Program-made: the position numbers and the translations under genes | The notes under the pieces: generated by a model | What the model was told of the DNA's origin: nothing | Seen by the model: the letters and a program-made list of their open reading frames with translations, nothing else | Databases searched by the model: none | Part shown: piece by piece, positions 34,228 to 44,143 of the stretch | How positions within the stretch are numbered: the first letter of the stretch is position 1 | How the letters are laid out: every line of letters starts with the position of its first letter | From: Rhizorhabdus dicambivorans | GTDB taxonomy: Bacteria; Pseudomonadota; Alphaproteobacteria; Sphingomonadales; Sphingomonadaceae | DNA: 64,000 nt | NCBI RefSeq assembly: GCF_002355275.1 | Contig: NZ_CP023449.1 | Span: 1,342,001 to 1,406,000, forward strand | Reading direction: 5' to 3'

Positions 34228-34737
34228 TCAGCCCGGCTTCCGTGCATGGGGCATGCGGGGTTTCTCGTCGGGGGGGACGAGGCCCTCCAGCACCGCCCAG
34301 AAGCCGGTGACGGCGTTCTGGCCGGCCTGGGCATAGGCGGCCGACATCGCCTCGCGCAGCGCCTCGAAGATCGAGGCTTCCAGTTCGGCGCCGGATTCGG
34401 TGACGCGGAGCAGGCGCTGGCGGCGGTCCTCGCGGCCCATGCGGGTTTCGATCAGGCCGCGTTCGGTCAGCTCGTTGAGCACGCGGCCCAGCGACTGCTT
34501 GGTGATGGCCAGGATGCGCAGCAGCTCGCTCACCGTGATATCCGGGTTGCGGGCGATGAAGTAGAGCGAGCGATGATGGGCGCGGCCGAGGCCCTGTTTC
34601 GCCAGCCCCTCGTCGATGCCGCGCAGCATGTGGCTATAGCCGAAATAGAGCAGTTCGACGCCGCGCCGTATCTCCGGCTCACGCAGGAACAGCGGGGACG
34701 CGGCGCGGAAGGTATCGGGAGAATTTTGGACAGCCAT
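34228..34737 (-). CDS. MarR family transcriptional regulator
   Basis: The 169-residue protein contains the winged-helix [48 protein letters not shown]. The [12 protein letters not shown] / TKQSLGRVL pattern matches MarR proteins that sit in front of ilvE in sphingomonads. Its 3' neighbour is the glutathione peroxidase gene, so it may sense oxidants or organic peroxides (OhrR-like role), but no conserved redox Cys is present. It is divergent from ilvE. Confidence 0.9.
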   Translation of the reverse strand: MAVQNSPDTFRAASPLFLREPEIRRGVELLYFGYSHMLRGIDEGLAKQGLGRAHHRSLYFIARNPDITVSELLRILAITKQSLGRVLNELTERGLIETRMGREDRRQRLLRVTESGAELEASIFEALREAMSAAYAQAGQNAVTGFWAVLEGLVPPDEKPRMPHARKPG

Positions 34738-34738
34738 G

Positions 34739-34767
34739 TTGACGTAATTTGCCTGCAGCCTTAATCG
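34739..34767 (+). promoter_or_regulatory. predicted sigma-70 promoter for ilvE
   Basis: TTGACG (34739-34744), a 17-base spacer and TAATCG (34762-34767) lie 42 bases before the ilvE ATG and overlap the MarR gene's start region on the other strand. The -35 is near consensus; the -10 is weaker. Confidence 0.55.
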
Positions 34768-34809
34768 GACGCAACGAAAGAATCATGCGCTGATGCAGGA
34801 TAGAGTGAA

Positions 34810-35691
34810 ATGGCTGAGGAACCTACCTACGACGATCGCGACGGCTTCATCTGGCTCGACGGCAAGCTCGTGCCGTGGCGCGAGGCGAACGTCCATGTCC
34901 TCACCCATGCGCTGCACTATGCTTCTTCGGTGTTCGAGGGCGTGCGCGCCTATGACGGCCATATCTTCGAGGCCGACTGGCACAGCCGCCGCCTGCGCGA
35001 GAGCGCGGCGATGCTGGGCTTCGACCTGCCCTGGTCGATCGAGCAGATCACGGCCGCCTGCTACGAGACGCTGAAGGCGAACGACCTGAAGGACGCCTAT
35101 GTGCGCCCGGTGGCGTGGCGCGGTTCGGAGCAGATGGGCGTTTCCGCGCAGAAGACCAAGCCGCACATGGCGATCGCCTGCTGGTATTGGGGCACCTATC
35201 TCGACCCCGGCGCGGGCGGGCTGAAGCTGGACATCGCGCCGTGGCGCCGCCCCGCGCCGTTCACCGCGCCGGTGCAGGCCAAGGCGGCCGGCCTCTACAT
35301 GATCGCGACCATGTCCAAGCATCATGCCGAGGCCCGTGGCTTCCAGGACGCGCTGATGTTCGATTATCGCGGCCAGGTGGCCGAGGCGACCGGCGCCAAC
35401 GCCTTCTTCATCAAGGACGGGGTGATCCATACCCCGACCCCCGACTGCTTCCTGAACGGCATCACCCGCCAGACCGTGATCAAGCTGGCGCGCAGGCGCG
35501 GCATCGAGGTGATCGAGCGGGCGATCTGGCCCGAGGAGCTGGAGGGCTTCGAGCAGTTCTTCCTGACCGGCTCCGCCGCCGAGATCGTGCCGGTGGGTTC
35601 GGCCGGGCCCTGGAGCTTCCAGGTGGGCGAGATGACCCGCCAGATCCAGAAGGACTATTCGGATCTGGTGCGCGGCAAGCTGACCCTCTGA
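34810..35691 (+). CDS. ilvE: branched-chain amino acid aminotransferase
   Basis: The 293-residue class IV aminotransferase has GFIWLDGKLVPWREANVHVLTHALHYASSVFEGVRAYDG and RPVAWRG at the N-terminal half. KHHAEARGFQDALMFDYRGQVAEATGANAFF and GITRQTVIKLA follow. The PLP-binding Lys is in AKAAGLYMIATMSKHHA. It interconverts leucine, isoleucine and valine with their keto acids. It is monocistronic by position, with a predicted promoter at 34739. Confidence 0.94.
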   Translation: MAEEPTYDDRDGFIWLDGKLVPWREANVHVLTHALHYASSVFEGVRAYDGHIFEADWHSRRLRESAAMLGFDLPWSIEQITAACYETLKANDLKDAYVRPVAWRGSEQMGVSAQKTKPHMAIACWYWGTYLDPGAGGLKLDIAPWRRPAPFTAPVQAKAAGLYMIATMSKHHAEARGFQDALMFDYRGQVAEATGANAFFIKDGVIHTPTPDCFLNGITRQTVIKLARRRGIEVIERAIWPEELEGFEQFFLTGSAAEIVPVGSAGPWSFQVGEMTRQIQKDYSDLVRGKLTL

Positions 35692-35839
35692 TCCATTCCG
35701 TCCATACCGGTCTGCAAATGGCGGGGTTTCCCGCGCTTCCGGTGCTCACGTACAGTAAGTACGCTGCGCTCCGGGTCACGGAAAACCACCATTTTCGACT
35801 CGGTCTGAACGGAATGGCCGATCGCTGAAGGCCCGATCG

Positions 35840-36736
35840 CTACTCCGGCATCGTCGGCGTTACCCGGCCGCGATGCCAGGTGGCGGCGACATAGAGCGCC
35901 AGGCCGCTCCAGATCAGGCCGAAGGTGATGAGGTGGATCGGCAGCAGCCGTTCCCCAAACAGGAAGACCGCCAGCAGCATCTGGATGGTGGGGCCGATAT
36001 ATTGGAGCAGGCCCAGCTCCGAATAGCGGATGCGGTTCGCGGCGCCCGCGAACAGCAGCAGCGGGGCGATGGTGACCGCGCCGGCCAGCATCAGCAGCCA
36101 CAGCGGCGGCCCCGCCACCCCCGGCGGCAGGATCGGCTGCGTCGCCAGCCAGAGCAGCGCGACGGGCGCCATCAGCCCGGTCTCGATCAGCAGTCCCTCC
36201 ACCGGGCCCATGCCGATCAGCTTGCGGATCAGCCCATAGAGGCCGAAGCTGAACGCCAGGCCGAGCGGGATATAGGGGATGGCGCCCTGATGGACGGCGA
36301 GCGCGGTGACGCCGGCGGCGGCGAGCAGCACCGCGACGATTTCCGGCCGGCCGAGCCGTTCGCGCAGGACGACCACGCCGAGCAGCACGTTGACCAGCGG
36401 GTTGATATAGTAGCCGAGGCTGGCCTCCATCACCTGGCCGCTGTTGACCGCATGGACGTAGAGCAGCCAGTTGCCGCCGACCACGAGCGTCGAGGCGCAG
36501 AGCGCGAGTGCGAGGCGCGGACGGGCGAGCGCGGCGCGGACGGCGGGCCAGCGCTTCAGCACGAAGGCCAGCGCGATCAGCACGAGCAGCGACCAGACGA
36601 TCCGGTGCGCCAATATGCCCGCCGCCGTGAGCGGGCGCTGCAGCCGGATCAGCAGCGGCAGCAGCCCCCACAAGGTATAGGCGCCGAGCCCCATTGCGAT
36701 ACCGAGGCGGGTGGCTTGGCGGGAGGTGGCGGACAT
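35840..36736 (-). CDS. rarD: RarD-type EamA family permease
   Basis: The 298-residue protein has about ten hydrophobic helices in two EamA halves. Hallmarks are GAYTLWGLLPLL, LAHRIVWSLLVL, NWLLYVHAVNSGQVMEASLGYYINPL and LQYIGPTIQMLLAVFLFGERL, as in the RarD group. Such proteins export or import metabolites across the inner membrane; the substrate is not known. The next gene on the same strand, encoding a TauE-like permease, ends upstream of it with a 42-base gap to rarD's start. Confidence 0.88.
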   Translation of the reverse strand: MSATSRQATRLGIAMGLGAYTLWGLLPLLIRLQRPLTAAGILAHRIVWSLLVLIALAFVLKRWPAVRAALARPRLALALCASTLVVGGNWLLYVHAVNSGQVMEASLGYYINPLVNVLLGVVVLRERLGRPEIVAVLLAAAGVTALAVHQGAIPYIPLGLAFSFGLYGLIRKLIGMGPVEGLLIETGLMAPVALLWLATQPILPPGVAGPPLWLLMLAGAVTIAPLLLFAGAANRIRYSELGLLQYIGPTIQMLLAVFLFGERLLPIHLITFGLIWSGLALYVAATWHRGRVTPTMPE

Positions 36737-36777
36737 GGCCGTGGCTTACGACCCGGCCATGGTTTCGGCAATCACCG

Positions 36778-37566
36778 TCAGGACAGCGCCTTCCACAGGC
36801 TGAACAGGCTGGTGGCCACCAGGACGATGCCGACCATCGTCAGCAGCCGCTTCGCCGGGATGCGGCGCACCAGCAGCGCGCCGAGCGGGGCGGCGAGTAG
36901 GCCGCCGATGATCAGCCCCACCGCCGCAATCGTGAACGCCTCGATCCCCAGGGTGAAGACGAAGGTGAGCGAGATGGTGAAGGTGAGGAAGAATTCGGCG
37001 GTGTTGACCGTGCCGATCGTCTTGCGCGGCTCGGTGCCCTGGACGAGCAGGTTGGACGTGACCACCGGCCCCCAGCCGCCGCCGCCCGCCGCATCGAGGA
37101 AGCCGCCGACCAGGCCGAGCGGCGCGATCACGCGGGCGGGCTTGTGTTCGGCGCCATGATCCATCCGCCAGGCGCGCCACAGCAGGTAGAAGCCGATGCC
37201 GATCAGATAGGCCATCACGAACGGCCGCGCGACCGAGCCGTCGATGTTCGACAGCAGATAGGCGCCGAGGATGCCGCCCACCATTCCGGGCAGGACGAGC
37301 CGGGCGAACAGCTTCCAGTCGACATTGCGGTGGAAGATGTGGCTGATCCCCGAGGCCGCGGTGGTGAAGGTCTCCACCAGATGGACGCTGGCCGAGGCGC
37401 GCGCCGGGGCGACGCCGATGATGCTGACCAGCATCGTGTTGGTGATGACGCCGAACGCCATGCCCAGCGCACCATCGACCAGCTGGGCCACGAAGCCCAC
37501 CCCGATGAAGGGCGCCAGCGCCTGGAGATGTTCGAAGGTCAGTTCCGGGAGCGAGAAGGTAAACAT
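36778..37566 (-). CDS. TauE/SafE-type sulfite exporter family permease
   Basis: The 262-residue protein has about eight hydrophobic segments and the TauE/SafE pattern: GVGFVAQLVDGALGMAFGVITNTML, GVAPARASASVHLVETFTTAASGISH, GGFLDAAGGGGWGPVVTSNLLVQG and GTVNTAEFFLTF. Members move organosulfur or sulfite compounds across the inner membrane. Directly upstream lie a hairpin terminator and a large TonB receptor gene, so it might still be partly read through from the receptor. Exact substrate unknown. Confidence 0.9.
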   Translation of the reverse strand: MFTFSLPELTFEHLQALAPFIGVGFVAQLVDGALGMAFGVITNTMLVSIIGVAPARASASVHLVETFTTAASGISHIFHRNVDWKLFARLVLPGMVGGILGAYLLSNIDGSVARPFVMAYLIGIGFYLLWRAWRMDHGAEHKPARVIAPLGLVGGFLDAAGGGGWGPVVTSNLLVQGTEPRKTIGTVNTAEFFLTFTISLTFVFTLGIEAFTIAAVGLIIGGLLAAPLGALLVRRIPAKRLLTMVGIVLVATSLFSLWKALS

Positions 37567-37581
37567 TTGACAGGTCCCATG

Positions 37582-37616
37582 AAAATCCCGGCCGGCACCC
37601 TTTGGCGCCGGCCGGG
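37582..37616 (-). terminator. hairpin after the TonB receptor gene
   Basis: A perfect 10-bp GC stem (CCCGGCCGGC / GCCGGCCGGG, loop of ten) at 37587-37616 is followed on the minus strand by ATTTTC. It would end or attenuate the receptor transcript, and it lies only 20 bases before the permease start. Confidence 0.7.
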
Positions 37617-37651
37617 AAGGATGGCAAGCGGGTTGCCGGGCCGCGAAACCG

Positions 37652-40105
<2,454 letters not shown>

Positions 40106-40313
40106 ATTAGCCCCTTTCTTGTGCTGTTCCGATCCCTCCAATGGGGAGAGCGGGGTGGGCTCCCGCTCTCCCCTCCCCAGGGAAGCTGTGGCGTGACATT
40201 TATCTCTACTGCTTTGGAAGAGAAGAAAGAAATTCTATCGATTGAGTAGAGAATCTCTCATAGCGTCTTTGCAGGCTGCGATATGGGGGCCAGAAGAGAT
40301 TTGGGGGCCGGGA

Positions 40314-41747
40314 ATGAGGGATAGGGACATGACGGGGTCGGGCGGCGGACGCGGCCGCAGGATAGCAGCGAAGGCGGTGCGGATGGGGGCCGCTGCCTGG
40401 CTGATGACGGGCCTTCCCCTCTCGGCGCTCATGGCGCAGGAGCGGGGCGGCCTGCTGCGCGACGCGCTCGATCTGCCAGCGGACATCATGCTGAGCGGCT
40501 CGATCCGGGCGCGCTACGAAGCCCTGGACGGCCAGGCCCGGGCCGGCTTCGGCGCGAAGGACGATCTCGTCAGCGTGCGAACCACGCTGTTCGGCGAATA
40601 TCGCGGCGATGGTTTCCGCGTCGGCGGCGAACTGTACGACAGCCGTGCCTATGGTGCCGATGCCGGCAGCGCGATCGGCACCGGCGAGGTCAACATACTG
40701 GAGCTGGTGCAGGCCTATGTCGTGGCGCAGGGCGTGGCGCTGCCGCCGCTCGGGGGGACGGCCGACATCCAGCTGGGCCGGTTCATGCTCAACCTCGGTT
40801 CGCGCCGGCTGATCGCCGCCGACGATTATCGCAACACCACCAACGGCTATAGCGGCGCGCGGATCGACTTTCGCGGCCGGGGCGGGATCGCCGCCACCGC
40901 GATCCTGGTCCTGCCGCAGCAGCGCCGACCGGACGACATCGCGTCGATCCGCGACAATCGCCGCGCCTTCGACCGCGAGAATTTCAACGTCAAGCTGTGG
41001 GGCGGGCTGATCGCGAGGCCGGGCCTGTTCGGCCGGACGATGGGCGAGCTCAGCTATTTCGGCCTCGCGGAGCGCGACCAGGCTGGGCGCCCGACGCGCA
41101 ACCGTCATCTCCACACCGCCGGCGGTCGGCTGATCCGCGAACCCGCGACCGGCAGTTTCGACTATGAGGTGGAGGGCTTCTACCAGTTCGGCCATGTCCG
41201 TGCCTCGCTCGCGGCGGCGGCGGCACGGCTCGACGTGTCGGCCTGGTTCATTCATGCGGACGCCGGTTACAGCTTCCCCGGGCCGCTCAAGGCACGGCTG
41301 TCGATTGAATATGACCGGGCGAGCGGCGACGGGCGGGGCCCGGGCTTCGGGCGCTTCGACACGCTGTTCGGGATGCGCCGCGCCGATCTGGCGCCCGCCG
41401 GCATCTATGCCCAGATCGGCCGTGCCAATATCAGCACCCCCGGCATCCGGCTGGAGGTGGCGCCGACCAAGCGCCTTGACGCGTTCGTCGCCTGGCGGGC
41501 GATGTGGCTGGCCGAGCGCACCGATGCCTTCTCGACCAGCGGGGTGCGCGATCCCAGCGGTCGTTCGGGCAGCTTCGCCGGGCAGCAGCTGGAAGGGCGG
41601 CTGCGCTGGTGGGTGCTGCCCGCGCGGCTGCGCGCCGAGGCCAACGCCGCCTGGATCGCCAAGGGCCGCTTCCTCAGGCGCGCGCCCAACGCGCCGCGCA
41701 CCGGCGACACCCATTATCTGTCGCTGGCGCTGACCGCGAGTTTCTGA
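40314..41747 (+). CDS. alginate_exp-domain outer membrane porin-like protein
   Basis: About 477 residues with a long N-terminal region including the hydrophobic MGAAAWLMTGLPLSALMAQ export signal. The barrel part has LSGSIRARYEALDGQARAGFG, FRVGGELYDSRAYGAD, LGRFMLNLGSRRLIAADDYRNTTNGYSGARIDF and the terminal YLSLALTASF. This is the alginate_exp (PF13372) pattern, common in substrate-specific porins. Start is uncertain: ATG 40314 or ATG 40329. It is divergent from the TonB receptor and probably belongs to the same nutrient-uptake group. Confidence 0.85.
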   Translation: MRDRDMTGSGGGRGRRIAAKAVRMGAAAWLMTGLPLSALMAQERGGLLRDALDLPADIMLSGSIRARYEALDGQARAGFGAKDDLVSVRTTLFGEYRGDGFRVGGELYDSRAYGADAGSAIGTGEVNILELVQAYVVAQGVALPPLGGTADIQLGRFMLNLGSRRLIAADDYRNTTNGYSGARIDFRGRGGIAATAILVLPQQRRPDDIASIRDNRRAFDRENFNVKLWGGLIARPGLFGRTMGELSYFGLAERDQAGRPTRNRHLHTAGGRLIREPATGSFDYEVEGFYQFGHVRASLAAAAARLDVSAWFIHADAGYSFPGPLKARLSIEYDRASGDGRGPGFGRFDTLFGMRRADLAPAGIYAQIGRANISTPGIRLEVAPTKRLDAFVAWRAMWLAERTDAFSTSGVRDPSGRSGSFAGQQLEGRLRWWVLPARLRAEANAAWIAKGRFLRRAPNAPRTGDTHYLSLALTASF

Positions 41748-41750
41748 GCG

Positions 41751-41933
41751 TCAGGCGGGCTGGACGCCGTCCGCCTCGACATGGTCGGGCGCGGTCAGCG
41801 TGCCGATCAGGCGGACGCGCTTCTCGACGAGATCGACGGGCGTGCGGTGCAGTTCGAGCCGGTAGAAGCCACCCAGATCGCGTTTGAGGACGAAGCCGCC
41901 GCCATCGCGCAGCAGCATGCCGGTCTCGTTCAC
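41751..41933 (-). CDS. DUF5818 family small protein
   Basis: The 60-residue protein reads GMLLRDGGGFVLKRDLGGFYRLELHR...VDLVEKRVRLIGTLT, a compact OB-like DUF5818 pattern seen mostly in sphingomonads. Function unknown. Eleven bases separate it from the pyrF stop, so it is the last gene of lapA-pyrF-DUF5818. It is convergent with the porin gene, whose stop is 3 bases away. Confidence 0.8.
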   Translation of the reverse strand: MNETGMLLRDGGGFVLKRDLGGFYRLELHRTPVDLVEKRVRLIGTLTAPDHVEADGVQPA

Positions 41934-41944
41934 CGCCCTGTCGG

Positions 41945-42625
41945 TCAGAGCGTCGCCTCGATCGCGCGGGCGGCCTGATCGGGGTCCTCGGCCTGGGTGA
42001 TCGGGCGGCCGATGACGAGGATGGACGCGCCCTGGTCGAGCGCCTGGCGCGGTGTCATCACCCGTTTCTGGTCGCCTGTCCCGTTCCCGGTCGCGGGCCG
42101 GATACCGGGGACGACGAAGAAGCCGTGCGGCCAGAGCTTCTTGGCGGCCTTCACCTCATGCGCGGAACAGACGACGCCGTCGAGCCCGGCCTGTTTGGCA
42201 AGCAAGGTGAGCCGGCTGACCTGGGCATGGGGGTCGCCCTCCACACCGATCGAGGTCAGGTCCTCGCCATCGAGGCTGGTGAGCACGGTGACGGCGACAA
42301 CCTTCGTGCCGGCCGGGGCCGCCGCCTTGGCATCCTCCATCATCGCGAGCCCGCCCGCAGCGTGGATCGTCAGGATCGCCGGCTGGAGCCCGGCAAGCGC
42401 CTGCACGGCCTTGGCGACGGTGTTGGGAATGTCGTGGAGCTTGAGGTCGAGGAAGATGGGCAGGCCGATGGATGCCATCTCGCGAACGCCGGCCTGTCCG
42501 TGGGCCGAGAAGAATTCGAGGCCGAGCTTGATCCCGCCGACATGATGGTGGACGCGCGCGGCGATTTCCTTGGCGCGGGTGATGTCGGGCGTGTCGATCG
42601 CGACATAGATCGGGCTGCGCGTCAT
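41945..42625 (-). CDS. pyrF: orotidine-5'-phosphate decarboxylase
   Basis: The 226-residue protein has the catalytic DLKLHDIPNTVAKA (D-x-K-x-x-D motif) and VVPGIRP near the C terminus with GRPITQAEDP. It makes UMP from OMP in pyrimidine biosynthesis. Its ATG overlaps the lapA TGA by four bases. Confidence 0.95.
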   Translation of the reverse strand: MTRSPIYVAIDTPDITRAKEIAARVHHHVGGIKLGLEFFSAHGQAGVREMASIGLPIFLDLKLHDIPNTVAKAVQALAGLQPAILTIHAAGGLAMMEDAKAAAPAGTKVVAVTVLTSLDGEDLTSIGVEGDPHAQVSRLTLLAKQAGLDGVVCSAHEVKAAKKLWPHGFFVVPGIRPATGNGTGDQKRVMTPRQALDQGASILVIGRPITQAEDPDQAARAIEATL

Positions 42626-42924
42626 GCCGCGTTCCCCGGCGCCTGGGGCAGGATGGGTTCCACCACGGGAGCGGGAGGCGCGCTCTGCAGCGCATTGCGC
42701 TCCAGATTGTCGATCCGGCGGTGGAGCCGCCACAGCTTGGTGCGATGAATGGCGTAGGTCGGCAGGAAGCCGATCAGCATGCCGACCAGTAGCAGCACCG
42801 GCAGCTTCACATCGGCTGTCAGCCCAGCCCACAGGTTGACCGGCACCGGCGCCCAGTTGCGCAGCGAGAAGATCACCGCGATCACGGCCAGGACCACCCA
42901 GAACAAGGTCTTCAGGAAATGCAT
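42622..42924 (-). CDS. LapA family membrane protein (lipopolysaccharide assembly A domain)
   Basis: The 100-residue protein begins MHFLKTLFWVVLAVIAVIFSLRNWAPVPVNLW and contains a second hydrophobic segment (LPVLLLVGMLIGFLP). It ends in a Pro/Ala tail after a basic helix. This is the LapA (DUF1049) arrangement of two transmembrane helices. In enterobacteria LapA/LapB regulate lipopolysaccharide synthesis. It overlaps pyrF by four bases. The divergent OmpA gene is 164 bases upstream. Confidence 0.85.
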   Translation of the reverse strand: MHFLKTLFWVVLAVIAVIFSLRNWAPVPVNLWAGLTADVKLPVLLLVGMLIGFLPTYAIHRTKLWRLHRRIDNLERNALQSAPPAPVVEPILPQAPGNAA

Positions 42925-43088
42925 CCGGTGCTTGTCCCCCAGCGGGTCGGCGGGGTCAAGACATCGGTTCGCCGCAAGGTCCACTCCAACGGGCGGCTTG
43001 GCCAGGGGAGGCACCGGCCGTGTTCATTTGCCAGACAGGTAAATCCGAACACCCAGCGATACCTGGAGAAGGATGAAGGAGTCGCTCT

Positions 43089-43967
43089 ATGCCTGTCATT
43101 TCCAAAAGGCCGAAATTCGGGTTGCTGCTTGCCGTGCTGGCCCTGCCTCTGCCCGGAGTCCTGTCCGCGCAGCCGCAGGCCGCGGATCCCTATATCGTCG
43201 TCGAAGGCGTCCGCCCGCCCCAGGGGCCGATGGTCAAGGGGCCGGAGATCAAGGGTGTCATCTCGGCGCGCAAGGGCGAGCAGGTGAAGGTTGCCACCGC
43301 CAACGGCGGCAGTACCCTCGTCTTCGTCAACGATGCGACCAAGATCAAGGCCGCCTCGGGCCTGTTCGGTAGCAGCAGCGGCAAGCTGGGCGCGGATTCG
43401 CTGCTCAACGGCCTGCCCGTGACCGTCAAGACGCTTCAGCCGGCGGATGGTTCTTCGGGCCTGGTGGCGAGCCAGATTGCCTTCCGCAACACCGATCTGA
43501 AGACCGCCACGATGATCCGCAACGCGACGGAGCAACGCTTCGTGGAGCAGACCGCCGCCACCGAGGCGCTGCGCGGGCGCATGGGCGATATCGACAAATA
43601 TAACATCAAGAGTACGACCAACGTGCATTTCGACACCGGCAAGGCGGAGTTGTCCGCCGAGGACAAGGCCAATCTCTGCTCGACGGCAAGCACGGCCCAG
43701 TCCACCGAGAACGCGCTGATGCTGGTAGTCGGCTATACCGATTCGACGGGCACCGAGGAGGTCAACCAGCAGCTCAGCGAGAAGCGGGCGAACCGGGTGA
43801 TCAACTATCTCCAGCAGGTCTGCGGCTGGAAGCCCTACCGCATGCTGACCCCGACGGGGATGGCCACGGCGGACCCGGCGGCGAGCAACGAGACCGAGGA
43901 AGGCAAGGCGCAGAACCGCCGCGTCGCGGTGAACATCCTGGTCAGCAAGAGCGTCGACGATTTGTGA
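43089..43967 (+). CDS. OmpA family outer membrane protein
   Basis: The 292-residue protein has a signal peptide (cleavage near LSA-Q, residue 27), a beta-rich N-terminal half and a C-terminal OmpA peptidoglycan-binding domain. That domain shows VHFDTGKAELSAEDKANL, VVGYTDSTGTEEVNQQLSEKRANRVINYL and AQNRRVAVNIL. GAAGGATGAAGGAG precedes the start, a strong ribosome-binding site. It should tether the outer membrane to peptidoglycan. A family B repeat pair separates it from the convergent patatin gene. Confidence 0.92.
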   Translation: MPVISKRPKFGLLLAVLALPLPGVLSAQPQAADPYIVVEGVRPPQGPMVKGPEIKGVISARKGEQVKVATANGGSTLVFVNDATKIKAASGLFGSSSGKLGADSLLNGLPVTVKTLQPADGSSGLVASQIAFRNTDLKTATMIRNATEQRFVEQTAATEALRGRMGDIDKYNIKSTTNVHFDTGKAELSAEDKANLCSTASTAQSTENALMLVVGYTDSTGTEEVNQQLSEKRANRVINYLQQVCGWKPYRMLTPTGMATADPAASNETEEGKAQNRRVAVNILVSKSVDDL

Positions 43968-44020
43968 AGTTTGGAGAGCGGGTTCTGCCTGCCTCCTCCC
44001 CTTAGCGCAGCGTTGGAAAG

Positions 44021-44108
44021 AAGCTGGATCCCGGGTCAAGCTCGGGATGACGAGAGATGGAAGTGATTACCTCATTGTCGCCCCGGGCTTGACCCGGGGC
44101 CCCGGCTT
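44021..44108. repeat. paired inverted palindromic repeat, family B
   Basis: AAGCTGGATCCCGGGTCAAG (44021 onward) pairs with the reverse complement ending GGCTT at about 44108. It sits between the convergent OmpA and patatin genes. A loop of about 25 bases separates the arms. Confidence 0.8.
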
Positions 44109-44143
44109 CTTCCGTCGAACGAGCCTGAACAAGCCCGGGACGG